The notes beneath the pieces were generated by a model. It made no database searches. It had not been told where the DNA came from and was given only the letters and a program-made list of their open reading frames with translations. The translations under genes were made by a program, and so were the position numbers. From positions 4,327 through 9,495 of the forward strand of contig JAQVRY010000057.1 of assembly GCA_028700795.1 (NCBI GenBank): DNA of 5,169 nucleotides, written 5' to 3'. Origin of the DNA: Tissierellia bacterium. GTDB taxonomy: Bacteria > Bacillota > Clostridia > Tissierellales > Sedimentibacteraceae. Below are positions 1 through 5,169 of this stretch, in pieces (the stretch's first letter is position 1; each line of letters starts with the position of its first letter).

Positions 1-1
1 G

Positions 2-421
2 GAACTTTATAGTGGTATGTTTGCCAAAAAGCTATATGAACTTAATCATCAGTATGGACAACTGCAAAGTCGAATACAGATTTGCCAAAATGGTGAACAC
101 AATAAAATACGTCAGGAAATCATAAAAATAAAAGATGAAAGTGCAGAAAATGATTTGCTCTTACAAAATAGAATCAAATACAGCCGTTCTCAGACAGTAT
201 CTGAGCTTGCAGCAGCACAAATGGATTACGGTAAAAGGATTAAGGAAATTTTTGAAAAAGATCCTCATTACTCTCTAGAATCAGCTGCTCTTTATGCGGA
301 GTATGCTATTGATTTTGCCACACAGGCAATGTGCCATGCACTGCTGGCATCATTTTGTGCTATTGATCTACAATTAACTGAAGATGAAAAAAATAAAAAA
401 ATGACCGAAGAAAAGAATTAA
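2..421 (+). CDS. Hypothetical helical protein, 5' end outside window
   Basis: I do not recognise this protein. The frame is open to the left edge and reads ELYSG before the first ATG at position 17. That ATG has no convincing ribosome binding site and the residues before it fit the helix that follows, so the gene probably begins upstream of the window. About 139 residues are visible. They are mostly charged and predicted helical, with Lys/Glu/Gln-rich stretches in the first half that could form a coiled coil. A more hydrophobic segment (DFATQAMCHALLASFCAIDLQL) lies near the C-terminus, followed by a very polar tail rich in Lys and Glu. The hydrophobic segment contains Asp, Gln and His, so it looks like a buried helix rather than a clear membrane span. 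The stop is one base before a small membrane-peptide frame, and a glycosyltransferase follows, so co-transcription is likely. A cytoplasmic location is inferred from the lack of a visible signal peptide, but the true N-terminus is missing. Confidence 0.7.
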   Translation, partial: ELYSGMFAKKLYELNHQYGQLQSRIQICQNGEHNKIRQEIIKIKDESAENDLLLQNRIKYSRSQTVSELAAAQMDYGKRIKEIFEKDPHYSLESAALYAEYAIDFATQAMCHALLASFCAIDLQLTEDEKNKKMTEEKN

Positions 422-422
422 A

Positions 423-533
423 ATGAAGGACTTAATAGTAGATGCAATAAGTTCTTTGATAATTACAATTATAGGCTATTGCACTATCAAAAATAATAAC
501 AAGACGAAGAACAGGGGGGACAAGTTAATATGA
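423..533 (+). CDS. Small single-pass membrane peptide (36 aa)
   Basis: This short frame begins with ATG one base after the stop of the upstream gene. It ends in a TGA that overlaps the glycosyltransferase ATG in the four-base junction ATGA (530-533). The peptide starts MKDLIVDAISSLIITIIGYC, giving one hydrophobic helix at about residues 4-22. A short basic, Asn/Lys-rich tail (NNNKTKNRGDKLI) follows and would probably stay in the cytoplasm under the positive-inside rule. There is one cysteine, at residue 20. The start region has only a weak purine-rich stretch (gaagaaaag) before it, so translation probably depends on ribosomes finishing the upstream gene. The tight spacing on both sides is the main support. 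No family is recognised. It could be a membrane anchor or helper for the glycosyltransferase, or a chance frame; the 1-base gap and the ATGA overlap favour a real gene. Confidence 0.5.
   Translation: MKDLIVDAISSLIITIIGYCTIKNNNKTKNRGDKLI
513..520 (+). promoter_or_regulatory. Ribosome binding site of the glycosyltransferase
   Basis: The purine block AGGGGGGA lies nine bases before the ATG at 530. It fixes that ATG as the glycosyltransferase start. The block lies inside the 3' end of the 36-residue frame, so translation of the small frame would pass through it, consistent with translational coupling. Confidence 0.75.
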
Positions 534-1339
534 ATATACTTGTAACATTAAATTCCAACTATATTAAACCATTAAAAGTTATGTTAAAATCACTTTTTCT
601 AAATAACAAGGAAGAAAAATTTTCTATTTATTTAATGCATTCAAGTCTTACTGATGAGGAATTGGATGATTTAAACAACTATATTCATATTCACGGAAAC
701 CAACTAAAAATAATTAATATTGATGATAGTTGTTTTGAAAATGCTCCAATTCTTCTTCACTATACAAAGGAAATGTACTATCGTTTGCTGGCACATAAGT
801 TTTTGCCAGAGAATCTTGAACGCATATTGTATCTGGACCCTGATATTTTAGTAATCAATTCAATCAGAGGATTGTATGATATGGATATTGAGGGATATTT
901 ATATGCAGCAGCATTTCATGATATTATTTCGATAAAGGAAATAAATAAGATTAGGTTAAGTCCTTATGAAATTGATGCGTATTTTAATTCGGGAGTGCTT
1001 TTAATGAATTTGAAGCTTCAACGGCAGTATATTGATGAGAATGCTATTTTTGAATTTGTAGAAAAAAATCATTCTAAACTAATTATGCCGGATCAGGATA
1101 TTATAAACGCTATGTATTCCAAGAATATAAAGAGTGTTGATGAAAAATTATATAATTATGATGTAAGATATTTTAATTATTATAAAATGTTGAACAACAA
1201 TAGGTGGGATATGGATTGTGTAATTAGAAATACAGTGATACTTCATTTTTGTGGGAAGAAAAAACCATGGAATAATGACTATAAAGGGAAGTTCCATTCC
1301 TTGTACAAGCATTATGAAAATTTAGCAATTAATAAATAA
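530..1339 (+). CDS. Family 8 glycosyltransferase (LgtC-like)
   Basis: This 269-residue protein is a retaining GT-A-fold glycosyltransferase of CAZy family GT8, which transfers galactose or glucose from a UDP-sugar to a glycan or lipid-linked acceptor. The N-terminus MNILVTLNSNYIKPLKVMLKSL is the typical nucleotide-binding start. The metal- and UDP-binding DxD motif is D103-P-D105 in ILYLDPDILV. YFNSGVLLMNL (151-161) is the conserved family 8 strand, PDQDIIN is at 187-193, and the C-terminal HFCGKKKPW (239-247) supplies the usual second metal ligand, His239. All hallmark motifs are present, so the enzyme should be active. There is no signal peptide or membrane span, so it should act on the cytoplasmic face of the membrane. 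The length is normal for the compact members of the family. It sits behind an unknown helical protein and a small membrane peptide with an ATGA overlap. Likely roles are decoration of cell-wall, capsule or lipid glycans; neither the sugar donor nor the acceptor can be read from the sequence. Confidence 0.93.
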   Translation: MNILVTLNSNYIKPLKVMLKSLFLNNKEEKFSIYLMHSSLTDEELDDLNNYIHIHGNQLKIINIDDSCFENAPILLHYTKEMYYRLLAHKFLPENLERILYLDPDILVINSIRGLYDMDIEGYLYAAAFHDIISIKEINKIRLSPYEIDAYFNSGVLLMNLKLQRQYIDENAIFEFVEKNHSKLIMPDQDIINAMYSKNIKSVDEKLYNYDVRYFNYYKMLNNNRWDMDCVIRNTVILHFCGKKKPWNNDYKGKFHSLYKHYENLAINK

Positions 1340-1704
1340 CATTAAAGGTAGTAAGTAAATTAAGTCATTTGGAATTGGTACATGAAAATCCAAAGGAAGC
1401 AGCAAAATTCATGGAGGAAGCATTTGGTGCTGTACAAGTTGAAAAACAGTGGTCAGGATGGTTGTCGGATACATTCAATATTGATTGTATTCACATGATG
1501 TTTGGAGGAGTTGTATATCAGATTCTGAAACCAAGTGAAGGCTTGACAAGTCACTTAAATGTTTTAAAAACAGAAGGTCCATGCATACATAATCTATCTA
1601 TTCAGGTTAATAATGCTAAAAAATTTCGTGAAAAACTATTATCAATGGGAGTAAAAGAGCTCCATAATTGGGAAAAAGGAATAGTTAGTTTACCCCAGGG
1701 GTAA
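1336..1704 (+). pseudogene. VOC (glyoxalase/epimerase-like) gene remnant
   Basis: The frame encodes a vicinal-oxygen-chelate fold resembling methylmalonyl-CoA epimerase and glyoxalase-type enzymes. The first beta-alpha-beta module is seen in LKVVSKLSHLELVHENPKEA, with the first-strand metal His in SHLELV, and in VVYQILKP, where Gln sits at the fourth-strand ligand position. The second module begins with GPCIHNLSIQV, whose His matches the second ligand strand, and continues to NAKKFREKLLSMGVKELH. The closing strands, which carry the last Glu ligand in this superfamily, are missing; the frame ends at TAA (1702-1704) after an unrelated-looking tail, VSLPQG. The homology-like sequence begins almost at the glycosyltransferase stop codon with no ATG or GTG. 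The only possible start, TTG at 1369, would remove the first metal-binding strand and has no well-placed binding site. Both ends therefore look broken. It could still be expressed as a short protein from TTG, but I think a non-functional relic is more likely. Confidence 0.72.
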
Positions 1705-1705
1705 A
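1689..1705. repeat. 17-bp palindrome at the VOC break
   Basis: TTTACCCC A GGGGTAAA is a perfect inverted repeat with 8-bp arms and a single central base. It stands out as a C/G-rich block in AT-rich surroundings and contains the stop codon of the VOC remnant. There is no T-run after it, so it is not a normal terminator. It may be a target or junction of an insertion. Confidence 0.7.
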
Positions 1706-1807
1706 ACCCTTAATAATTTCGCTAATTATTATCATTTTTCAGCCATAACGCATGTTGAGACAGTTCTGTTGATAGACAAGAAATAGGTTGAAATCAAAGG
1801 GTTTCAC
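1701..1807. mobile_element. Possible MITE-like or IS-end relic
   Basis: The segment is bounded by GTAAAACCCTT (1701-1711) and AAGGGTTTCAC (1797-1807). These are inverted repeats matching at 10 of 11 positions, with a further shared ATTTC a few bases inside each arm. The interior holds a small hairpin and a spaced direct repeat (TGTTGA at 1753-1758 and 1767-1772). It carries no transposase. The left arm lies exactly where the VOC frame stops. No obvious target-site duplication directly flanks these arms. Alternatively, a - strand frame (1739-1903, no start codon, ending NCLNMRYG) could be the 3' tail of a lost transposase, with only the 1701-side arm being a real element end. The mobile origin is inferred from the layout, not from a recognised family. 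Confidence 0.35.
1711..1731. repeat. AT-rich hairpin
   Basis: TAATAATT (1711-1718) and AATTATTA (1724-1731) form a perfect 8-bp stem with the loop TCGCT, followed shortly by five Ts (1735-1739). The stem is all A-T, so a role as a terminator for the upstream genes is possible but weak. It lies directly inside the left arm of the proposed insert. Confidence 0.45.
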
Positions 1808-1838
1808 GATTTTTAAATTAATATTGCTTTGTTTTATG

Positions 1839-1870
1839 TTCCCTTGGATGATAAATTCGAGGGAATTTTT
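1839..1870 (+). terminator. Rho-independent terminator, + strand
   Basis: TTCCCTTGGA (1839-1848) pairs with TTCGAGGGAA (1856-1865) through ten positions, including two G-T wobbles. The loop is TGATAAA and the stem is followed directly by TTTTT (1866-1870). The T-run is only on the + strand side, so it would stop transcripts coming from the glycosyltransferase and VOC region. It is 135 bases past the last upstream stop codon, consistent with loss or rearrangement of sequence between them. Confidence 0.72.
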
Positions 1871-2020
1871 GCATAGAGGGGTAAGATGAAGAATAAGAAA
1901 GGATTATAAGGTAAAAGAGGTCACAATGTAATAGAAGATTATAATTAGCAAAATTAGAATAATACGTACCAATTTAAAAGTGATTATCTTACCTATAAAA
2001 TCTATATATTTTACAGTATA

Positions 2021-2090
2021 TGACATAATATTACAAAATTCGCATTAAATAATTATATAATATTTAATAAAAATAATTAATGTAATGTCA
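2021..2090. promoter_or_regulatory. Nested inverted repeats upstream of the kinase
   Basis: TGACAT (2021-2026) is mirrored by ATGTCA (2085-2090). The right arm ATAATTAATGTAATGTCA, reverse complemented, lines up in order with TGACAT, TACA, TTAA and ATTAT pieces of the left arm, separated by short insertions. Inside is a second perfect repeat, ATTAAATA (2044-2051) and TATTTAAT (2061-2068), around a TATAAT-like hexamer (2056-2061). The outer TGACAT/ATGTCA pair could be an operator or leader hairpin. The AT-rich parts could pair by chance, so only the outer arms carry real weight. Confidence 0.35.
2056..2061 (+). promoter_or_regulatory. Possible -10 element of the kinase promoter
   Basis: TATAAT matches the sigma-A -10 consensus, 52 bases before the kinase ATG. 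The best partner for a -35 is TTACAA (2031-2036), with a long 19-base spacer, so this is a weak promoter or a chance match in AT-rich DNA. Its place between the inverted-repeat arms would allow control by a bound protein. Confidence 0.25.
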
Positions 2091-2098
2091 CTATTAAT

Positions 2099-2105
2099 AG
2101 GAGAT
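2099..2105 (+). promoter_or_regulatory. Ribosome binding site of the kinase
   Basis: AGGAGAT lies seven bases before the ATG at 2113 and closely matches the anti-Shine-Dalgarno complement. It supports that ATG as the kinase start. Confidence 0.85.
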
Positions 2106-2112
2106 TATATAT

Positions 2113-4608
2113 ATGGACGATTTAAATCGCAGCGTAGATGAACTTATAAACAAAATAAATATGCTTGAAATAGAAAATGATAGCTTAAGGCAAGAACTCA
2201 ATTTATATAAAAAAAATAATAAAATCAAAGAGAAATATGAAGCAGACTACACTCAAATAGAAGGAATTTTGGAAGCTATGCCTTCAGCTGTAGTTATAAT
2301 TGATACTGATGGGAAATTTTTATACTTGAATAAAAGAGCCTTGGAACTCTATGGGATTAATTACCTTGGGTATGACATGGATTCTCATTTAGCCAAAGTA
2401 AAGGCTTTAAAACTTGATGGAACACCTTACCCATATGAAGAAATGCTAGCAGTCTATTCCTTGAAACATGGCATGGAAGTTCGAGATAAGGATATTATAA
2501 TAGAAAAACCTGATGGTGCACAAATAAAAGTCTTGGTAAGCGCTTCACCTTTATTTGATTCAAAAGGAGCAGTAACTTCAGTTATTGCTATTTTTGAAGA
2601 AGTAACTGACCTTAAAAGGACGCAATATTTACTTAAAGAAAGTGAAGAAAAACTTAGAACTATACTGGAAAACTCTCGCGATTTTATTTGCATGACTGAC
2701 CTGAAAACAGGAAAGTACATATACTTTAGTCCATCAATAAAGGAAATGACGGGCTTTACAACTGAAGAATATAACAACATTTCAACTGAACAATTATATG
2801 AGCGAGTGCACCCTGATGAACGTAAGGTTTTTATCAATAAAGCTAAACTTATGGAAGCTGGAATTGAAACATTTGGAAATATCAGATATCGATGGAAGAT
2901 TAAGAATGGAGAATACCGTTGGTTTGAAAGTAGGCGAAATTTAATTCCTGATGAAAACGGACAACCAATCACTTATGTTGGAATATATCGTGATATTACA
3001 GAACAAAAAGAATATGAAGAAAATCTTGCTCTTCAAGCTAAAATATTATCAAATGTAAACGATGCAATTATTAAAGTTGATGAAAATGATAGAATTAAAT
3101 ATTGCAATAAATCTTTAGTAAAATTATTTGGATGGCAAGAACGGGAGTTGATAGGTCATTTAGCTTCTGATATTTCTCAACGCTGTGCTGATGAAGTATC
3201 AAAAGAAAAAATTCTATGGATATTAGATGAAATGCATAAGGCATTCAGTACAGCAGATGAAAAACATTTGGATGAAATAATATGTCATTCCAAAGACGGT
3301 ACTCGAATAATCGTTGATATAAATACAACTGTAGTAAAAGGTCCTAAAGGTGAATACAAAGGATTTATTCTATCGATCAGAGATGTCAGTGAGCGTTATA
3401 AACATCAACTTGAACTGAAAAAAAGTGAAGAGAAATATCGCTATTTATATAATTCAATTGATGAAGGCTTAGCTATAATAGAAGTAATATTTGATAAGAA
3501 AAATAATCCTGAGGACTTTCGATTTATTGAATTAAATCCAGTCTGTATGGAGCAAATGAAATCAATAAATATAGATATATTAAAAAAGACTACAAATGAA
3601 TTAAAATTTTATTTTGACGATTTTTGGTGTGAAACATTGGGCAAGGTAGCTTTGACTGGCGAGCCAATAAGATTTTTAAAGGAAATAAAAATATTAAATA
3701 TATGGATTAATGCTTATGTTTTTAAAATGGACTTAGAAGAAAGTAATAAAGTGGGAGTGCTTTTCAAAGATATAACAGAAGAGGTAATGCATAATCAAAA
3801 ATTGAAAGAACTTATTAATATGCAGGATGAGTTATATGTAAATGTATCACATGAACTTAAGACTCCTTTAAATGTTATATTTTCAGCCAATCAAGTAATG
3901 GATATGTATTTAAAAAGCGATTCAATTGAAGAGAAAAAGGATAAGCTTATTAATTACAATAACAGCATTAAACAAAATTGTTACAGGCTTCTAAGACTTG
4001 TCAATAATATAGTTGATTTATCTAAAAGCAATTCTGGGCTATTAAAGCTTAATTTGTGTAATGAAAATATTGTATATGTTATTGAAAATATTGTCCAGTC
4101 GGTCTCAGAATATGTTAAATCGAAAGAATTAAAAATAATATTTGATACAAATGTTGAAGAGAAGATTATTGCTTGCGACGCAGATAAGATTGAAAGAGTT
4201 ATGTTAAACCTGATTTCAAATGCAATTAAATTTTCTAATCCAAATGGCGAGATTTTTGTTAATGTCTCAAGTAAAGAAGAAACTATTGAAATTTCAGTAA
4301 AGGACACTGGAAGAGGAATTGAAAAACAAAATTTAGGTTATATATTTAATAGATTTTATCAAGAAAATAAAAGTTTATCCCGAAATGCAGAAGGTACAGG
4401 TATAGGACTGTCTCTAATAAAGTCATTAATTGAACTGCATGGTGGAAATATAAGTGTTGAAAGTGAAATTAATAAAGGAAGCATTTTTAAGGTTGAGCTT
4501 CCTGCAAGGACAATAGAAAGTAAAGAATTCGAAGAACAACCTAATTCTTTGAACAATAGAATTGAAACAATAAAAATTGAATTTTCTGATATTTATTCTA
4601 TTAACTAA
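2113..4608 (+). CDS. Soluble multi-PAS sensor histidine kinase
   Basis: This 831-residue protein autophosphorylates a histidine with ATP and passes the phosphate to a response regulator. Residues 1-47 are a likely coiled coil. Four PAS-like modules follow: about 49-165 (ending FEEVTDLKR), 176-298 (with the PAC-type strand KNGEYRWFES and ending YRDITEQKE), 303-428 (ending IRDVSERYK), and 437-560 (the more diverged IDEGLAIIEVIFDKKN type, ending FKDITEE). The HisKA domain carries the phosphoacceptor His580 in NVSHELKTPLN. The HATPase domain shows the N box NLISNAIKFS (699-708), G1 box DTGRGIE (731-737), F box IFNRFYQ (744-750) and G2 box GTGIGL (761-766), so catalysis should be intact. No membrane segment or signal peptide is visible, so it should sense a cytoplasmic cue. 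After the HATPase (about 798) there is a tail of about 33 polar residues. No receiver domain and no adjacent response regulator are visible. In Clostridia many such orphan kinases feed Spo0A, but the partner here is unknown. Confidence 0.95.
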   Translation: MDDLNRSVDELINKINMLEIENDSLRQELNLYKKNNKIKEKYEADYTQIEGILEAMPSAVVIIDTDGKFLYLNKRALELYGINYLGYDMDSHLAKVKALKLDGTPYPYEEMLAVYSLKHGMEVRDKDIIIEKPDGAQIKVLVSASPLFDSKGAVTSVIAIFEEVTDLKRTQYLLKESEEKLRTILENSRDFICMTDLKTGKYIYFSPSIKEMTGFTTEEYNNISTEQLYERVHPDERKVFINKAKLMEAGIETFGNIRYRWKIKNGEYRWFESRRNLIPDENGQPITYVGIYRDITEQKEYEENLALQAKILSNVNDAIIKVDENDRIKYCNKSLVKLFGWQERELIGHLASDISQRCADEVSKEKILWILDEMHKAFSTADEKHLDEIICHSKDGTRIIVDINTTVVKGPKGEYKGFILSIRDVSERYKHQLELKKSEEKYRYLYNSIDEGLAIIEVIFDKKNNPEDFRFIELNPVCMEQMKSINIDILKKTTNELKFYFDDFWCETLGKVALTGEPIRFLKEIKILNIWINAYVFKMDLEESNKVGVLFKDITEEVMHNQKLKELINMQDELYVNVSHELKTPLNVIFSANQVMDMYLKSDSIEEKKDKLINYNNSIKQNCYRLLRLVNNIVDLSKSNSGLLKLNLCNENIVYVIENIVQSVSEYVKSKELKIIFDTNVEEKIIACDADKIERVMLNLISNAIKFSNPNGEIFVNVSSKEETIEISVKDTGRGIEKQNLGYIFNRFYQENKSLSRNAEGTGIGLSLIKSLIELHGGNISVESEINKGSIFKVELPARTIESKEFEEQPNSLNNRIETIKIEFSDIYSIN

Positions 4609-4634
4609 GTACAAGCTTTAGCGGTCAAGCATTC

Positions 4635-4657
4635 TGAGTACCAAACTCCGGTGCTCA
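4635..4657. repeat. Intergenic hairpin after the kinase
   Basis: TGAGTACC (4635-4642) pairs with GGTGCTCA (4650-4657) over eight positions, one of them a G-T wobble, with the loop AAACTCC. No T-run follows on the + strand, so it is not a standard terminator for the kinase. TACCAA (4639-4644) and TTGGTA (4659-4664) can form an alternative overlapping pairing. The function is unknown. Confidence 0.45.
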
Positions 4658-4663
4658 ATTGGT

Positions 4664-4698
4664 AAAAAAAAGGCCTGAGAAGCAAGTGCATCTCAGGC
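4664..4698 (-). terminator. Rho-independent terminator, - strand
   Basis: Read on the - strand, GCCTGAGA pairs perfectly with TCTCAGGC (4691-4698 and 4673-4680) around a 10-base loop. The stem is followed after one C by eight Ts (4664-4671 read as A8 on the + strand). It begins 26 bases past the stop of the - strand gene and is clearly its terminator. On the + strand only TTATT follows, so it would stop kinase transcripts weakly at best. Confidence 0.88.
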
Positions 4699-4724
4699 TT
4701 ATTGTAAACTCAAGACTCTACGCA

Positions 4725-5168
4725 TCACCCTATTTGCCGTATAACATGGCCTAGGGAGTCGGCAATACTATCCGGCGTAAAGCCTAAAGCTTGAAGACTG
4801 TTTTCCAGGTCAGTCAAGGTGATGTTGCTGTCATTTCTAAGCATCTGGCGGCACATCTCTACGGCAACCCGGAGCCTTTCAGGTATTTTGCTAGCCTCAG
4901 CACCGCTTCTTCTGGCCACATCCCTTGGATTGATACAGTTGTCAAACTGCTTTACAAGCTGGCGATGGCCCTCCATTTTATTACCTATAGCTTTGGCAAG
5001 CTTAAGCTGTCTTTCGGGAATGTCTGAAATTTCAGCTGCTTCTGCCATGAGTTCATCACCCCTTTGGAACCACTCCTTGCCCTTTTCAGAAACAGTGGCT
5101 GCAACCTTGTCCGGATTATCCAAAGCCACAGTGTGGAGCTTTTTATCAAGCATCTTATCAAGGTCCTT
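4725..5168 (-). CDS. Hypothetical protein, 5' end outside window
   Basis: I do not recognise this protein. The frame stays open to the right edge, reading KDLDK before the Met at 5151-5153. That Met has no visible binding site, so the gene probably begins beyond the window. The visible 148 residues are highly charged and predicted helical, without membrane segments or Cys clusters. Counting from that Met, the motif IPER occurs twice (about 45-48 and 90-93) in similar settings, AAEISDIPERQLKLAKAI and GAEASKIPERLRVAVEMC, suggesting an internally repeated helical unit 45 residues apart. The last part, LTDLENSLQALGFTPDSIADSLGHVIRQ, looks like a small helical bundle. The gene converges on the kinase and has its own strong terminator. 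Its G+C content is much higher than that of the other genes here, which suggests a different origin, such as a transferred or mobile segment. A cytoplasmic protein is likely; no function can be assigned. Confidence 0.75.
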   Translation of the reverse strand, partial: KDLDKMLDKKLHTVALDNPDKVAATVSEKGKEWFQRGDELMAEAAEISDIPERQLKLAKAIGNKMEGHRQLVKQFDNCINPRDVARRSGAEASKIPERLRVAVEMCRQMLRNDSNITLTDLENSLQALGFTPDSIADSLGHVIRQIG

Positions 5169-5169
5169 G

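Larger units (their letters stand above)
1871..2098. other. AT-rich leader without a recognisable gene
   Basis: Between the terminator and the kinase binding site I see no credible coding frame. The only ATG with upstream purines (1886) opens a seven-codon frame, MKNKKGL. The stretch is strongly AT-rich and the part nearest the kinase contains nested inverted repeats, described separately. It most likely holds the kinase promoter and its untranslated leader. Confidence 0.6.

Noticed and set aside
423..533. Small peptide plus glycosyltransferase as a glycocin (glycosylated bacteriocin) locus
   Set aside because: The peptide has one cysteine and a membrane helix instead of a leader with a Cys-rich core, no transporter or disulfide enzyme is adjacent, and the enzyme is GT8 rather than the SunS-like GT2 type.
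423..533. Small peptide as an AgrD-like autoinducer precursor
   Set aside because: There is no AgrB-like protease or Agr-type sensor nearby, and the cysteine context and acidic C-terminal signature of AgrD are absent.
1704..1804. Structured regulatory RNA or riboswitch between the VOC remnant and the terminator
   Set aside because: The long-range pairing of the end arms is only about 11 bp, no known riboswitch core was recognised, and no gene follows the terminator closely. An insertion relic explains the arms better.
1886..1909. Seven-codon frame MKNKKGL after the terminator
   Set aside because: It is too short to support as a gene and has no coding context.
2454..2972. Long - strand open frame inside the kinase gene
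   Set aside because: It is antisense to well-conserved PAS sequence with all kinase motifs in the + frame, and its composition is that of a shadow frame.
3981..4614. Three - strand frames under the kinase 3' half
   Set aside because: They overlap the HisKA and HATPase coding region with its intact motifs, and no ribosome binding sites or family features were seen.
4791..5027. A + strand frame opposite the last gene
   Set aside because: The - strand frame is longer, open to the edge, and has a fitting terminator. The + frame lacks a binding site and looks like a shadow.

Overview
The window looks like a chromosomal stretch of a low-GC, probably clostridial, Firmicute. The evidence is AT-rich coding sequence, strong AGGAG-type ribosome binding sites, a soluble multi-PAS histidine kinase of a type common in Clostridia, and heavy use of AAA, GAA and ATA codons. 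No rRNA, tRNA, CRISPR array or intact transposase is visible.

Left block (1-1339, + strand): three tightly packed reading frames. First is the 3' part of an unrecognised helical protein, open at the left edge. It is followed after one base by a 36-residue peptide with one membrane segment. The stop of that peptide overlaps the start of a family 8 glycosyltransferase in an ATGA junction. The spacing suggests one co-translated unit that ends in a sugar transferase; the acceptor is unknown.

Middle block (1336-2112): a scar-like region. A vicinal-oxygen-chelate (glyoxalase / methylmalonyl-CoA epimerase-like) frame follows the glycosyltransferase with no usable start codon, and it stops before its last metal-binding strand. 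Its stop codon lies in a G+C-rich palindrome at the edge of a segment of about 107 bases bounded by imperfect inverted repeats, which suggests a small mobile-element relic. A good + strand rho-independent terminator follows. After it comes an AT-rich leader with nested inverted repeats upstream of the next gene.

Right-centre block (2113-4608, + strand): one large gene for a soluble hybrid-sensor-type histidine kinase with four PAS-like modules, a HisKA domain and a HATPase domain. No response regulator is adjacent, so it is an orphan kinase within this window.

Right edge (4609-5169): a short intergenic region with two hairpins. One is a strong terminator for the - strand. Beyond it is the 3' part of a convergent - strand gene that runs off the right edge. 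Its base composition is clearly richer in G+C than the rest of the window (29/60 and 34/60 in two counted lines, against 19/60 in a counted kinase line), so it probably has a different evolutionary history. I did not recognise its product.

No complete novel system can be demonstrated from this window. The most interesting points are the coupled small membrane peptide and glycosyltransferase, the broken VOC gene with its inverted-repeat insert, the structured leader of the orphan kinase, and the composition break at the right edge.
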